DNA of 64,000 bases from Drosophila persimilis. Its lineage: Eukaryota > Arthropoda > Insecta > Diptera > Drosophilidae. The DNA lies in contig NW_020825288.1 in assembly GCF_003286085.1 (NCBI RefSeq), positions 10,354,001-10,418,000 of the forward strand, written 5' to 3'. The notes below the pieces were generated by a model that saw nothing but the letters and a program-made list of their open reading frames with translations, did no database searches and was not told the DNA's origin. Within the stretch, counting starts at the first letter, position 1. Each line of letters starts with the position of its first letter. A program made the translations under genes and the position numbers. Positions 13,608 through 25,400 of the stretch are shown here, piece by piece.

Positions 13608-13766
13608 ATGGCAGTAATCCAGGCAAAAACAGACGACTTTTATTATACTTTAACTGCACAAGATTTTGTGAAGAAATATTTTAGAGATTTGGTTGATTGT
13701 GAGCCAGATTGTGAATACCACATACACTTTCGATCTACGAGTAATGGACACAACTGTTTGATTTGA
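13608..13766 (+). CDS. Possible small ORF, 52 aa, unknown
   Basis: The ATG has a reasonable fly context (ATAAAATGG) and opens a 52-residue frame ending at TGA 13,764-13,766. The predicted peptide is mixed and not low-complexity. It contains TAQDFVKKYFRDLVDCEPDC and has three cysteines, no obvious signal peptide and no recognised domain. An AATAAA lies about 50 bases downstream, near 13,813. It may be a small gene or chance. No homologue was recognised. Confidence 0.25.
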   Translation: MAVIQAKTDDFYYTLTAQDFVKKYFRDLVDCEPDCEYHIHFRSTSNGHNCLI

Positions 13767-16090
13767 TGTATATAATGTATTCACATATTATAATAATTGA
13801 TGGGGCGCAGAAAATAAAATTTACTTGTATTTCTTAACATTAGGTTTCTACTGTATTTTTCTGATTTTTTTAATACATGAAAATACATATTTAGGAAGTA
13901 AAGCTAGCTCTACTTACTGCAAAACATAGATTTATTGCTTATTTTATAGCATTAAAGACGCATTAAAGTCCAGATCGCATTAAGTGACATTAGAGGGAAT
14001 TGTTTAAAGTCCCCAGTGTCTCCCTCTACGAACTAGTCGTCGTACTTCTGAGATATACTCGTATATCTCATTTACGGCCGTTTGGCATGACAATTGCCAC
14101 ACATGGTATACATTGTAAATATTTTGTATGGCCTGGCAAATATTTAGAGAACTTCACACTTGATATGCGAACAGAGTTGAGGAGGCTGAAGATGGGTAGG
14201 AGGAGCGTTTTATGGCGGACTGACGGGTGCAAAAGCAACAATCTTTGTTACTACACTCCCGTTTAATCTTTATGGCGCCTATCTCCCCGGCCCGCTCCTC
14301 TCTTTTGAACTAAATCATAATCGGGGCTGGCAATGCTGCGTGTCATTTGAGAGCACACGTCATAAAGCAGCAATTAAGACAGTGCTCGAATCGTAAGCGT
14401 CAAAAATGTCATAGAAAATGCGTAGCACAATAAAAAGAAAAACCCTCATAAAAGTGTCGAGCAGGGCACAAAGGAAAGGAGAGGAGACGAGTGGAGAGGA
14501 GAGGAGAGGAGAGGGAAGCAGAGAAGAGGAGTGGAAAGCGCAGAGTGAAACGAGAGGAGAGTCAAAGACGGAGTTGGCAACGTTGCCATCGCTCTGCTGC
14601 TAATTGTCTGTCAAAATTCTATGCACAGTAACAGTCGCAGTCCCAGAGATGAGATAAGTGCGTAGTAACCGAGTTGAATGCACAAGATATCAGTCGTTAG
14701 GAGCACCCCCTCGCTCGCTCTCCCCTCTCTACATCACTCTCTCTCCCTCTCTCTGTGTCCCTCAAAAGAAAACCAGGGCGGTTAGAAAAAAGCAACTTTG
14801 AAAATTTCCTTTTAGGACATTCACCCGAGGTGTCCTGCAGAAGTTATAATGAAAGCCCCACAAAAGAAACCGAAGGTCTTTGATGAGAGACAAAGAAAGA
14901 CACCAGCTGAAATTCAAATTGGAACAGAAAAGCGCAGAGCAGATAAATGATTTACATATAGTTATTTTATTTACTAAATGTGGTTTTAATTGGTTGAAGA
15001 TTTAAGAAGATTTTCGAGTTTTATCTACCCCAAATCTGCAATATCCCCGTTGGAGATCTGAGGTACTTTAAGGAGATCATTCCTACAGGATTGGGTTGGG
15101 ATTAAAAGTTGACACTTATGAGTCCTGGTCCTTTTAGAACTTATAACTAATCTCCCTAATATTTACCCACAGCATTCTCCTATTTACCCAAGATGTTTTT
15201 ATTTGGTCCATTCGAGCTAGTATTTCTGATTAGAACGGTACGTACTGTTGGACATCAGCTATCCTGTCCAATTTCTACTTATGCAGGTTGGACTGTACAC
15301 TTGGACAGGATAAAATCATTGCCTACTTTGTAGAGAATTTGCCCGAAATTTAAGATTCGAAGACACAGTAGAGTGCCTTAAAGTGCATTTCCGAGCTTCA
15401 GTTGATGTGAGCATTGCCTATTTGCCGTTTCCCGTTTGCCGTTTGCCCCGCTCCATCCATTTATGAAGTTTTATATTTTTGACTATTTACTTTGGCAAAA
15501 ACAGCATCATCGAAACCGAGTTGTCAAGTGCTTATCTCTGAGCACTCGACGCCAAGAAGAGAAATATGTCAAGTCAGAAGCAAATATTTGCCCCAAATAA
15601 TTGACTGCTGCCGAATAGGAGAGAGCTTGTGAGGAGGGGCGTCACTCTGCGTCACAGTCTTCCGTGTGGTCCAGTACGCAGGAAACTCTCGACAATCCCA
15701 TTTCGATCAAATGGATGTCGCAACAATCACCACAAACCGCACACATCAAGCATATGAAAAACAGTCGCCTGTCGCCTGTCGCCTGTAACGGAAGCGGATA
15801 TGACTCTTGGAAGCAGACCCCATCCCAATTCCATCCCCGGAGCCAACTGAGCTCTGGACTGAACTATTCGGTAAACTAATGCCGACCTAAGGCAAATATA
15901 ATTGCGTGTGTGGGCCAGGCTGGGACGGGACGGGCCGGGTCTGGTCGATCGGTGTAGAGGGCAATGTTGCGGGACATTTGCATGCAGGCGTCATCTGGTT
16001 GGGGTTTTGCGGTGGTCATGTGGCCAGAAAGACAACGCTTAGGCCAAGTCCGACAATTGTGCTGAGTCTGGGTCTTCGGAGGCTCCCGTG

Positions 16091-16113
16091 GCTCTCCATG
16101 TAACATGGAGAGC
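16091..16113. repeat. Perfect 11-bp-arm palindrome
   Basis: GCTCTCCATGT, a single A, then ACATGGAGAGC. The two 11-base arms are exact reverse complements. Partial copies (CATGGAGCATGGAGC) follow immediately to the right. Confidence 0.9.
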
Positions 16114-16418
16114 ATGGAGCATGGAGCTGCCTCCCTTCGGCATCTTCGAGGACAACTGCTGGGGCTGCATACGTGCCCAACAAAATATTGATTTAAATGA
16201 GTTTCGGTTTCGGTTTTCATTTCCTATCGCAAAATCCAGCAATCAGCAAATTGTGATGCTCAATGGACCACTTTTTCCTCGAGCACTTTCCGAACCACTC
16301 GTTAGATGTTAGATGTGTGTTTCCCCGACAAAAAGCGCATGATAAGCAAAATATTGCACATTGATGATGAGCTCCATCCTTGCCACTTGCCACACGCCAC
16401 ACGCCGAGTGCGTGCAAT

Positions 16419-16420
<2 letters not shown>

Positions 16421-16450
<30 letters not shown>
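16421..16450. repeat. (TG)15 dinucleotide microsatellite
   Basis: This is an uninterrupted TG run in non-coding DNA. It is the longest pure dinucleotide tract I noticed in the window. Confidence 0.95.
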
Positions 16451-16454
<4 letters not shown>

Positions 16455-19400
16455 CGAGGTGAGATTTATGTGGCCTAGGGTGAACCGGGTCCCTAATGGA
16501 CGCAGCTGCCACTGGTGTAAGCTCTTCCATAATTATGGGAAATCACATGTCAAGGTCTCTGCCACATCAATAATATAAACTACAATTTAAAGTTGTTGCT
16601 TTCGCTTATAGTTTTATGGGCTGGAGTTTTATTGTTGCTGAAAGCTGAAAGCCATCTGGGGGAGGATGTCTTTTTGTTTCGCTGCTGCTCTTTGGGTCGA
16701 AAAAGTATACGGGGCCATATGGACGGGCCGGGCTGCTAGCCGACCCTTGGGTGTAAATAGCCTGAGAAACCTCTCAAATTTTCCTTTTCCTTCCTCTTTT
16801 TTTTGGGGACAGCTGGGAGGTGGGCGGTGGGCGGTGGGCCGACTGAGGGCTCAACGAAACTCGGTAAAAGTCATTTGAAGTAGCAAAGCCGCAGACAGTG
16901 AAGCAAAACGAAAGATGTTGTAAAACTTTTGGTTTAGTTTCATTTACCTAGTGGCACAGAAAAAACTGTTTGAATATAATTCTAATTTGCATATTATTTG
17001 ACTACAAGAACGAAACTTGCTCCTTCTTTAGCTCCAACTCCCACTGCATGGCCTTTCGAACGCCCGTTTCTGGAGGAACCTTTGGCGTACATAATGGCCT
17101 GGAAAATCTTATACAAGACATCGCAATCTGCAGGATTGCAGCGGCAACAAAGCTCTTAAAGTAATTAGTGGCATAAATTAAGTTCCCCCCTTCCCCTCCC
17201 CCATTTCCACCGCCTAGCAGCTCCTGTGCCACCGAAGAAACAACAATGGGCAATTGTTTGAATGACCCTTGTGCCACTTTTAATTGTTGCAATGCTGCGA
17301 AACTTTTCGACCTGACCAGCCGCCAAGGCGAAAGAGTTACAAAAAAAAAGGTCTCTAGCTTTTAGCCCCCGCCAATGGTGGTGGCAGGGGGAGTGGCGGG
17401 AAGGGAAGGCGCTTGGCATGTAAAGGACCCTGCCGGACAACGCGCTGCAACAAAAGCGACCGCGGGGCATAAATAACTTTTTTAATGCGTTTCATATGGT
17501 TTTTTGAATGGCCCGAAGGTCGACGCCGAAGCTAACCAAAAAACGTGGCAGGAGGAGGACTGACTGGAAGCTGACACTTTTTAAATTGAATATAAAATAA
17601 AATAAATTGTGCGTAATTTGAAACTTTTCCCTCGCATTTTTCACAGCTCCTCACCAGCAGCTTAATGACATCCTAATTGCTATCCCTCTGCACTGTAGGA
17701 TCACGATCTCTATGGGCGGGGAAACTATCGCAACATTGATTTGCAATTGATTTTGGCTTTTGTCGCCTGCCGTCATAAAAATACTCATCGAAAATTACAT
17801 GCCGAAATAAAACAAGCTGTTGACTTGCCAAATAGCCGTGAAATATTCCCCCAGGGCGTAGGTGGAGCAGGTAACGGCAATCGCATCGTTTGCCCGGGAA
17901 TTCGCTGAGACAACAAATGTTTTGTGCCACCCAGACCCAAACCCAGACCCAGACCCAGACCCAGTGGCCTCAGTCGCATCTGCCACGCCCCGTTGGCCCC
18001 CATTTGCTGCTCCGGCCATATCTGTCTGTTGTCTGCTGTCTGGTGTCCGTCCGTTCATCCGGGCAGTAACGAGCCCTTCTCCATAGAGAGTGGCGAGTGG
18101 AGAGCAGCCGGGAAAGAGCGGAAAAGAGCGACTGGGGCAGAGGCTGGCTGCCAGGATATCGTAAAGCGACACACAATCACACATAAAATTTTACAACACG
18201 AGGATGTTTTTTATTGCACTCATCCTGGCACCGCTCCTGCTACTTCTGCCACTCCTGCTGCTTCTTGGTCCCCAATCGAAGCAACTAAAGTAGCCAATTA
18301 CTGAAAAACTTCGAATTCCTTACTATGAATTTCACTCCTTCGATTGCTGCTCTGTGTGCGGCTCCTCCCCGGCTCCGGCTCCGACTGCGACTCCGACTCT
18401 GGCTTTCGGCTCGGGCTTTGGATTCCCAGAGTTTGTTTGCTGCGCGGCCATCAAATAAGTAAGCAACAAAACATTTTTCTATTTAATTAAAATGAATTCA
18501 CCTTTTGGCTGTTCGAAGTTCGGGCACAGCTCGGGCCGAGACCGGGACAGGAGCGTCGCCGATGCCACTGATTTATGGATGGACGCCAATAAATTTGCAC
18601 TCGCCTGCCGCCTGAGCCGTGAGCAATTTAAATCACGAGCTCTGCTGCGGTTTTAATTAAAAGGAATTTATTTCCCACTCAACTGCAGATAAGTGCGCAG
18701 ACAGTGGAGCCGCCATCCATCCGTATAAATATAATAGTTTACCTTTGTACCTTTGTACCATCGTACCACCCCACCACAAATGCACACACCCACCCAAATA
18801 CACACACACAAATAAACACAGGCAAATATGTGCCCTGCTCCTCGTATTACATGACCACGACTTGCCATTATCGTTAAGACAATGCAAATACATACATCTA
18901 TATACTACGTCTATATACATACATATGCACATTAGAGATGGGCATGAGCCGTGAGGAAACTTAATTTCGTGTAATTCCTTCTCAGCAGCTGGAAATAGAA
19001 GGGTGACAAAAGTTTACTCACTAGACAGTAGGAATCATCGTCCTTCAAGTTCGACGACCACTTCCACTCTTCGACCAATAAATACATCTCTTTCGAAAAG
19101 GCTTTTCGTCAGGTTCGGCTACAAGCATTCCCTTCCGCGACTGTTCGGGATCCGCTCGGAACTCTCTTCTCTCTTTTTTAGAAACAGAGTATCTGACGGA
19201 CATGTTATGTAAACAAAGTTCTCACCAATTGTTTAATATCGTCGTTTCGTTCCGTTTGAAAACAGTTGAATCGTTTTGGGACTGATCAAATGTCCGATAT
19301 CTGAAAGTACAGGTTGTACATATTTTTAAAAATTACCCGTTTTGATCCACATTCGATTTGAAAACCCAGCCAGCACCCATCTCTAGGATACACGCACGCC

Positions 19401-19526
19401 CATGTGTGTCTGGCTGTCTATAACCCTTCGCCAACATGTCTATTTTGGTCAATGGCAATGGCAACGAAGCCATTTGTTAATTGTTGCCTCTCCCCTGCGG
19501 CGGGGCCTATCATAATTATGGAGCAG

Positions 19527-19563
<37 letters not shown>

Positions 19564-19577
19564 CTGGTGGTGCTGCT
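19527..19577. repeat. GCT/CTG trinucleotide tract
   Basis: An almost uninterrupted run of GCT triplets contains a few GTT and GGT variants. No gene context supports translation. Confidence 0.9.
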
Positions 19578-20272
19578 CAAGTTGCCCCAACTGCCTCTAA
19601 GACTGCTGTATCGTCGCCTGCCTTGTTATTATGGACGAATGCGACGCTGCCACGGAAGCTCCTACTACTGTGGCTGCTCTGGTCAGGCCTGGTCTGGTTC
19701 TGCCTCTGTCTCTGTGTCTTGTCTCTGAGTTACCACAGATCGGGTTTCAGTATTAGCCAGTAATTAATCATGCGCCTTGTTATAACGGGCATTTGTGTAA
19801 TTATAGCCCGGGATCTCTAATGCATTCCATAAAAATGTAAATGCATATCGGGTTCAATCAGAATCGAGTGAAAATTAATGGCCAATAAGCGAAAATGAAT
19901 CATGCGATTGGGCCCCCAACTACGACGACTGTAGTAAGACCCTCGGCCCTGGCCAAACATCTCAAGGGCCCACTAAAACCCCAATATAAACCCGGCCTCC
20001 CTTCAGCTAAGACGCTCATACTCACAGACGAACAGAACAGAAGAGAACCGAACAGAACAGAGGAAATCGTCGGCGATAAATCTCCCATTTACCTTTAAAC
20101 TCGAAATACGACCACCAATGGGGCGCTTTCGTCTTCTCGGCCAGGGGTGGACAGCGACCGGGAACGAAAAGAGGACCGAAGGCGGGATTGGGAGCGGGAT
20201 GTCGGTTACAGTTACAGCCTTAAATCCACTAACAAATAAAGGAATAAATGGGCCATAAAAAGGATTTTACAA

Positions 20273-20470
20273 ATGCCGGCTGCCACTAGAAACCCTCGTG
20301 TGTTTCCTATTTTACAGTTATCGTGGGTTCTTTTCTGTTTTGTAGTTTCCTGCGAGAGAGATATACAACTCGAATTCAAAGAATTGTGTAATGAAACCCG
20401 AAATGGCAACAAGTTGTACCTGTCCTGCTACCCAGCCGAAAGCGGCAGTTTCTTTTACCATTACGCTTAG
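20273..20470 (+). CDS. Possible small ORF with a hydrophobic stretch, 65 aa, unknown
   Basis: The frame opens at an ATG and contains a hydrophobic segment (FPILQLSWVLFCFVVSCERD) resembling a signal peptide with a cleavage region, then a short Cys-containing tail. An AATAAA lies at about 20,505. Two acceptor-like sites (TTTTACAG, TTTTGTAG) fall inside the frame, so it could instead be the last exon of a longer gene. No homologue was recognised and it may be chance. Confidence 0.2.
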   Translation: MPAATRNPRVFPILQLSWVLFCFVVSCERDIQLEFKELCNETRNGNKLYLSCYPAESGSFFYHYA

Positions 20471-20664
20471 GAAATTGTAAAATTTCTGCATCTAAAAAAT
20501 GTCTCTAATAAATTGCGTAAGTATTGGTAAGCTAACGTTTGCTTTTTTTGAGCCTTTCATTGTTTAGTACTTTACTGAAACCAAATCGTATTCAATCGTT
20601 TTTATTATATTCAATTAACATTCAAAAATCGTGGTTACTTGTGCGATGTATCGTATATATCGTT

Positions 20665-20686
20665 TATGTGGCTATGATGCCACATA
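20665..20686. repeat. 8-bp-arm hairpin (TATGTGGC / GCCACATA)
   Basis: Perfect 8-base arms flank a TATGAT loop in AT-rich DNA upstream of the dispersed repeat copy. The sequence CCTAA follows two bases later. No transposon end can be assigned from this alone. Confidence 0.6.
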
Positions 20687-21109
20687 GCCTAAAAAAGGTA
20701 TTAGCTATCTTTTAGATTCTAAATACATATTGTTTATGTTTAATTCACTGAAGTTAAGTGGAGAGGCCGTTAGTTTTTAAGCAGACATACCTTGAACCGA
20801 AGGCGGTCGTGTTTTTCCTTACGATCACTACAAAACCAAATTCGGCCAGAAAACAAAAAATTACAGATATTTCTAACAAACCGATCTTTAAAAATGAGCC
20901 AGATTAGCTACAAAAGTGAAATGTTGGCAGTACTGCATATCGTATGAAATATAAAAATATCGTACATGTCGAATATTTGTTGGAATATTTTATCTCAAAT
21001 TATGGTCTCCGGCATCACACCAAAACTTTATCGTATCGATGTCGTTATAGCCTTCCACTTTCGCTTTCTTTGAATCGGTATGAACAAAAAGTCTTCTAAT
21101 CACTTACGC

Positions 21110-21826
21110 TTGAACCCTAGTTTAAACACAATCAAATAAGAGGGAGCACTTAGATCTTATGGAAAATGAATAAAAAAATCGGATAAGGGTCCTAGCTAAC
21201 TAGTAATATTCAACCGCATATCAAAGTCGAGGAATATGATTTACGATCATGGATAGAGAACTGTTAGCTTAGCCCATTGTCGACCAGTGGGTATAAAAAT
21301 ACACTCCACGAAAATTATGAATCTTGAACAATTTTAGCGCAGTTTAGCTAAAAAACATCGGGCTTTTTTTTAAGATAATACAGTTTAACTAAAGATTTAA
21401 CCTGTTTAAATAGAAGGTAAAGTGGGCTAAGTGTTTTTTTTTAATGGGTATATTTTGAAAATGAGACGTTTTTTTTCGGTATATATCTGAGACTCAGACG
21501 GTCACACTGCTGCTGCAACGAAAAAATGAGAGAGAAGAGCGTAATTTTGAATGTTCAATAAAAACGGGTATTGTCAGCAGGCAAAAACAGCCACGGTAAA
21601 TTGCACAACTCGTATGAACCTTACCTCACGTGCGAGAACAATATACCTTGAAGACAAAATATGGAATCAAGGTATGTCATACAAAAGGGGTGGATTTGAC
21701 CTTACATGCGTTGCATTTTCTAGGCCGTTTGCCTGTTTTCCATACCCTCGTTTTCCTCCCATTATGTAGCAAAGATGTAGTTAGCTTGTAGTGGCCATGG
21801 TATAAATATAGCAAATGTAAACATTC
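21110..21826 (+). repeat. Dispersed repeat, copy 1 (unclassified, probably transposon-derived)
   Basis: This segment matches 53,252-53,851 in the same orientation. Shared landmarks in order are TTGAA-CCT-TTTAA-CAC, AATATTCAACCG, AGTGGGCTAAG, TCAGACGGTC, CAGGCAAAAACA, GAACCTCACCTCGCGTG-like sequence, CAAGGTATGT, GTGGATTT, and CTCCCATTATGTAGCAAA near the right end. The copies differ by many substitutions and indels, so they are old. No long ORF or terminal repeat is evident. The right end lies about 630 bp before the yrt start codon. A non-autonomous element such as a degraded Helitron or DINE-type is possible, but unproven. Confidence 0.7.
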
Positions 21827-22458
21827 GAAAAAACCACACAAAAAAACAAACACAAGAACTAACTTATCAAGAAAACAAGAGAATTAATCTGAAAACTACA
21901 ACGAAGGCCCTAAGATAATTCCAAAGTGAAAACCCCGCAGAGCATTGCATTTACTTACCTGAAATCAAGCGTCTCTCGGCTCTGCGAACGAGAACGCGAA
22001 CGTGTTTGGGGCTAGTTTTTTGTGCAAAAGTGGACGTAGTGGCTGTCGGGCCGCAGCAACTAACTGTGATTTGGGGAGACATAGCCGCCGCCGCGGCCAC
22101 AGGAGCGCCCAGTCCTCAACCGATTCGCTGGCGTAGGCCAAGTAAACGGGGGCGTCGCGTGCCCGCTTATATGTGTGTGTGTGGTGTGTGTATGGACAAG
22201 AACAAGTTGCAGCACTCGCGAGTTTGCAGTGGTATTAGTGGTGCTCGGTGTGGCAGTGTGCGTGCTGGGTCTTGATGTCTGCGCTGTTTCCCAGGCGACG
22301 ACCAAGAGGTGAGCACACAGGTGAATTATCGGTGCAATACGCTGCCTTGGCAACAGAGCCCCGGCCACAGTCGCATCCAACAATAGACGACTCACCCCGA
22401 CCCACCATTGACGACAACAACAAGTAGCGGCCACCGAGAAAAAGCAAATATAACGAAA

Positions 22459-25400
22459 ATGTTGCGTTTTCTGAGCCGTCGCAAGGTGCGCAACAACTAC
22501 GCGGATAATGCCAGCAGCCCCCGCGCCGGTGGCATGGGCGGTGGCGGGGCCGTTGCGGCCAGCGGCTCCCAGATTAAGCCGCAGCGCATCGTCGTGAACA
22601 AGAACAAAATCGACTGCCGCGTCATACTGCTGGACAATACTGACCTTTCCATCGAATTATCGGTGAGTTCGAAATAAAGAAATTCTACATATAAATTACG
22701 AATTACATTGTGTTTGTCCGATTGTATGCGGACATGTTGGGTTAAGTAATAGCAACGACGGCGGCCCCGGGACTATGCCAACTGAAAGCATTTATAATAT
22801 GACATGAACTATAGTTTGGTGTACGTTTCGAGTGGAATCAAGTCAAGCAAAAGCCCCTCAAAGGTTAATTGCTGATGTGTGGGACTGTCGCACATAGCCA
22901 GACACACAGCACACAAATGCTGGCACACAGTATTGGCTGGGTGGCTGGCTGGCTGGTTGGCTGGTTGGCTGACTGTGTGATAAACGATAAACGAACGAAC
23001 CACTGCTGATGTTCGCATTGTTGAACCCGCTAAGCGAACGTGATTAGTTCAGGGCCATCTTGATTTACAGACCACGGCAGCACGAGGGTACTAATTTTCG
23101 CGACTTTGCACTTGAATTGCAGAAAAAAGCGTTGGGCAGCTTCCTCTACGAGCAGGTCTTCTATGCGCTGGACATCATCGAGAAGGACTACTTTGGCCTG
23201 CAGTTCATGGACGCCAATCACGTCAAGCACTGGCTGGACCCCACCAAACCCATCAAGAAGCAGGTGAAAAGTGAGTACAGGCTATTGGTTCTCTCTCCAA
23301 TTGAACGCTACTAATGCTCTACGTCTCATTCGCAGTTGGACCTCCGTACACTTTCCGCCTTAAGGTAAAGTTCTACTCTTCCGAGCCCAATACGCTGCGC
23401 GAGGAGCTCACGCGCTATCTATTCTTCCTGCAACTGAAGCAAGACCTGCTGGAAGGCCGCCTCGACTGTCCGGACGACAAGTCCACCGAGCTCTGCGCCC
23501 TGGCCTTGCAATGTACGTGTTCCTGGTTTCTTGGTTAAATTTTCTAATTTGCTAATTGTTCTTACCCCCACTTACAACAACAAAAACAGCTGAGCTGGGC
23601 GACTACGATGATCAGGAACACTCGGCGGCCACCGTCTCGGAGTTCCGGTTCGTGCCGGAGCAGACGGAGGATCTGGAAATATCCATTCTGGAGGAGTACA
23701 AGACGTGCCGCGGCCTGACGCCTGCCCAGGCTGAGACGGCGTTCCTCAACAAGGCCAAGTGGCTGGACATGTACGGCGTGGACATGCACACCGTGCTGGG
23801 CAAGGACGGATGCGAGTATCACTTGGGGCTGACGCCCACTGGCATCCTTGTGTTCGAGCGGGACCAGAAGATAGGTCTGTTCTTCTGGCCAAAGATCAGC
23901 AAGTTGGACTTCAAGAAAAAAAAGCTTACGCTTATCGTCATCGAGGACGACGATGATGGTCGCGAGCAAGAGCACACCTTCGTCTTCCGCCTGTACAACG
24001 AGAAGGCCTGCAAGCACTTGTGGAAATGCGCCGTGGAGCATCACACCTTCTTCCGGCTGCGGGCGCCTGTGAAAGGCCCGTCGGCACGCCAGAACTTCTT
24101 CCGCATGGGCTCGCGCTTCCGCTACTCCGGCCGCACCGAGTTCCAGACCACCCAGCAGAGCCGGGCCCGCCGCACGGTTCAGTTCGAGCGTCGGCCCTCC
24201 CAACGCTTTGCCAGTCGGCAGTCCCATCTTCTGCGAGAGCGGCAAAAGGCCTCCCAAGAGTCGGCCGCTTCAGCCGTGGCCTCGGTCAATGCTCGGGCTG
24301 CTGCAGCCGCCGCCGCTGCTGCAGCTGCCTCACAGGTTCACCCGACTCCAGTTCCATTGACTCCAGTGGCCGCTCCCGTTCCGAGCAACGACAACAATAG
24401 TGACGTCTTTGATTCGCTGATTTCCACGGATCAGTTCATCACTGTAACCCCCTCGCCCTCTGTGCTCACTGTCATACAGAACTCCGCCATCATCGAGCCC
24501 GATGCTGCCTGCAGTGCTTCCATCAGTTCCTCCACACAGGCAGGGGCCGCCTGCGCCTCGCTGGGTCGCAACTCTCTAAAGTCCAACTTTAGCAACGATG
24601 ATCCGGCGTACAGCAAGATTGGCTCCATTGGCAAGGCGGCTGGCTTGACTGTGAAGTATGCAAAACGGAGATGTTTACGTTTTCGAAACGTGTTTACATT
24701 GTACTTAATTCCTGGGTTTCTTCTTGCAGATTGGAGCCGGAGTATGCGCCACCGTATTCGCCGAATGCTACCAAGAACTTTGATGAGACCAATCCGTTCA
24801 GAAGTGCGGCCTCTCACCATGGCAGCTTTGGCAAGGCCTCCATTAGCTCCGGCCAGCTCAGGTAAGCCAGTGTCCAGTTTAGCTAACTCGAACGATGTGC
24901 ATATCGCTTCTACATCCTGACTAATACTGCCTGTTTGCGTTTGCCACCTGTCTCTCACGTATCTATGTTGTGTCCTGCCTTGTGTGTGTGTTGTGTCATC
25001 ATTGCGCAGTGTTAAGAGCGGCTTGTCGGATAAAGATAGGGAGCTAGACTCATTACTTAAGTCCATTGTCAAAGATCCATCCCCATCAGTGCTAGCAAAC
25101 GAAGCCATTAACGATGCTAACAGTATCAGGTAGCGTAAACACTCTCGAGCCTCGAACCGCATATAGATTGACCAGAGAATCTCTTTCCATCCCTCCATAT
25201 CTGCCAGGGTGACCATCAACAAGACTTTCGACATGGACCACAACACGGAGACACTGAAGCGCCTCTCGAACGCCAACGAGAAGCCCAATAACCAAGTGAA
25301 GCTGGCCAATGTGGGCGCCTCGGCCCTGCCGCCTGGCAACATCAAGTGCAATATCCTTAAGGGTAAACCTACTCCCACTCCGAAGGGGACACTCGGAGCA

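Larger units (their letters stand above)
13767..20272. other. Non-coding spacer rich in simple repeats
   Basis: No coding region is supported. The block holds a purine-only GAGAG tract near 14,470-14,545, a long TG run, a near-perfect palindrome at 16,091, CCCAGA repeats near 17,930-17,964 and a GCT tract at 19,527. Frames that remain open here are composed of these repeats. Confidence 0.5.

Noticed and set aside
20665..20693. Hairpin plus CCTAA as a Helitron 3' end
   Set aside because: The arms are short, the spacing to CTAA is smaller than in known Helitrons, and no matching end exists at the second repeat copy.
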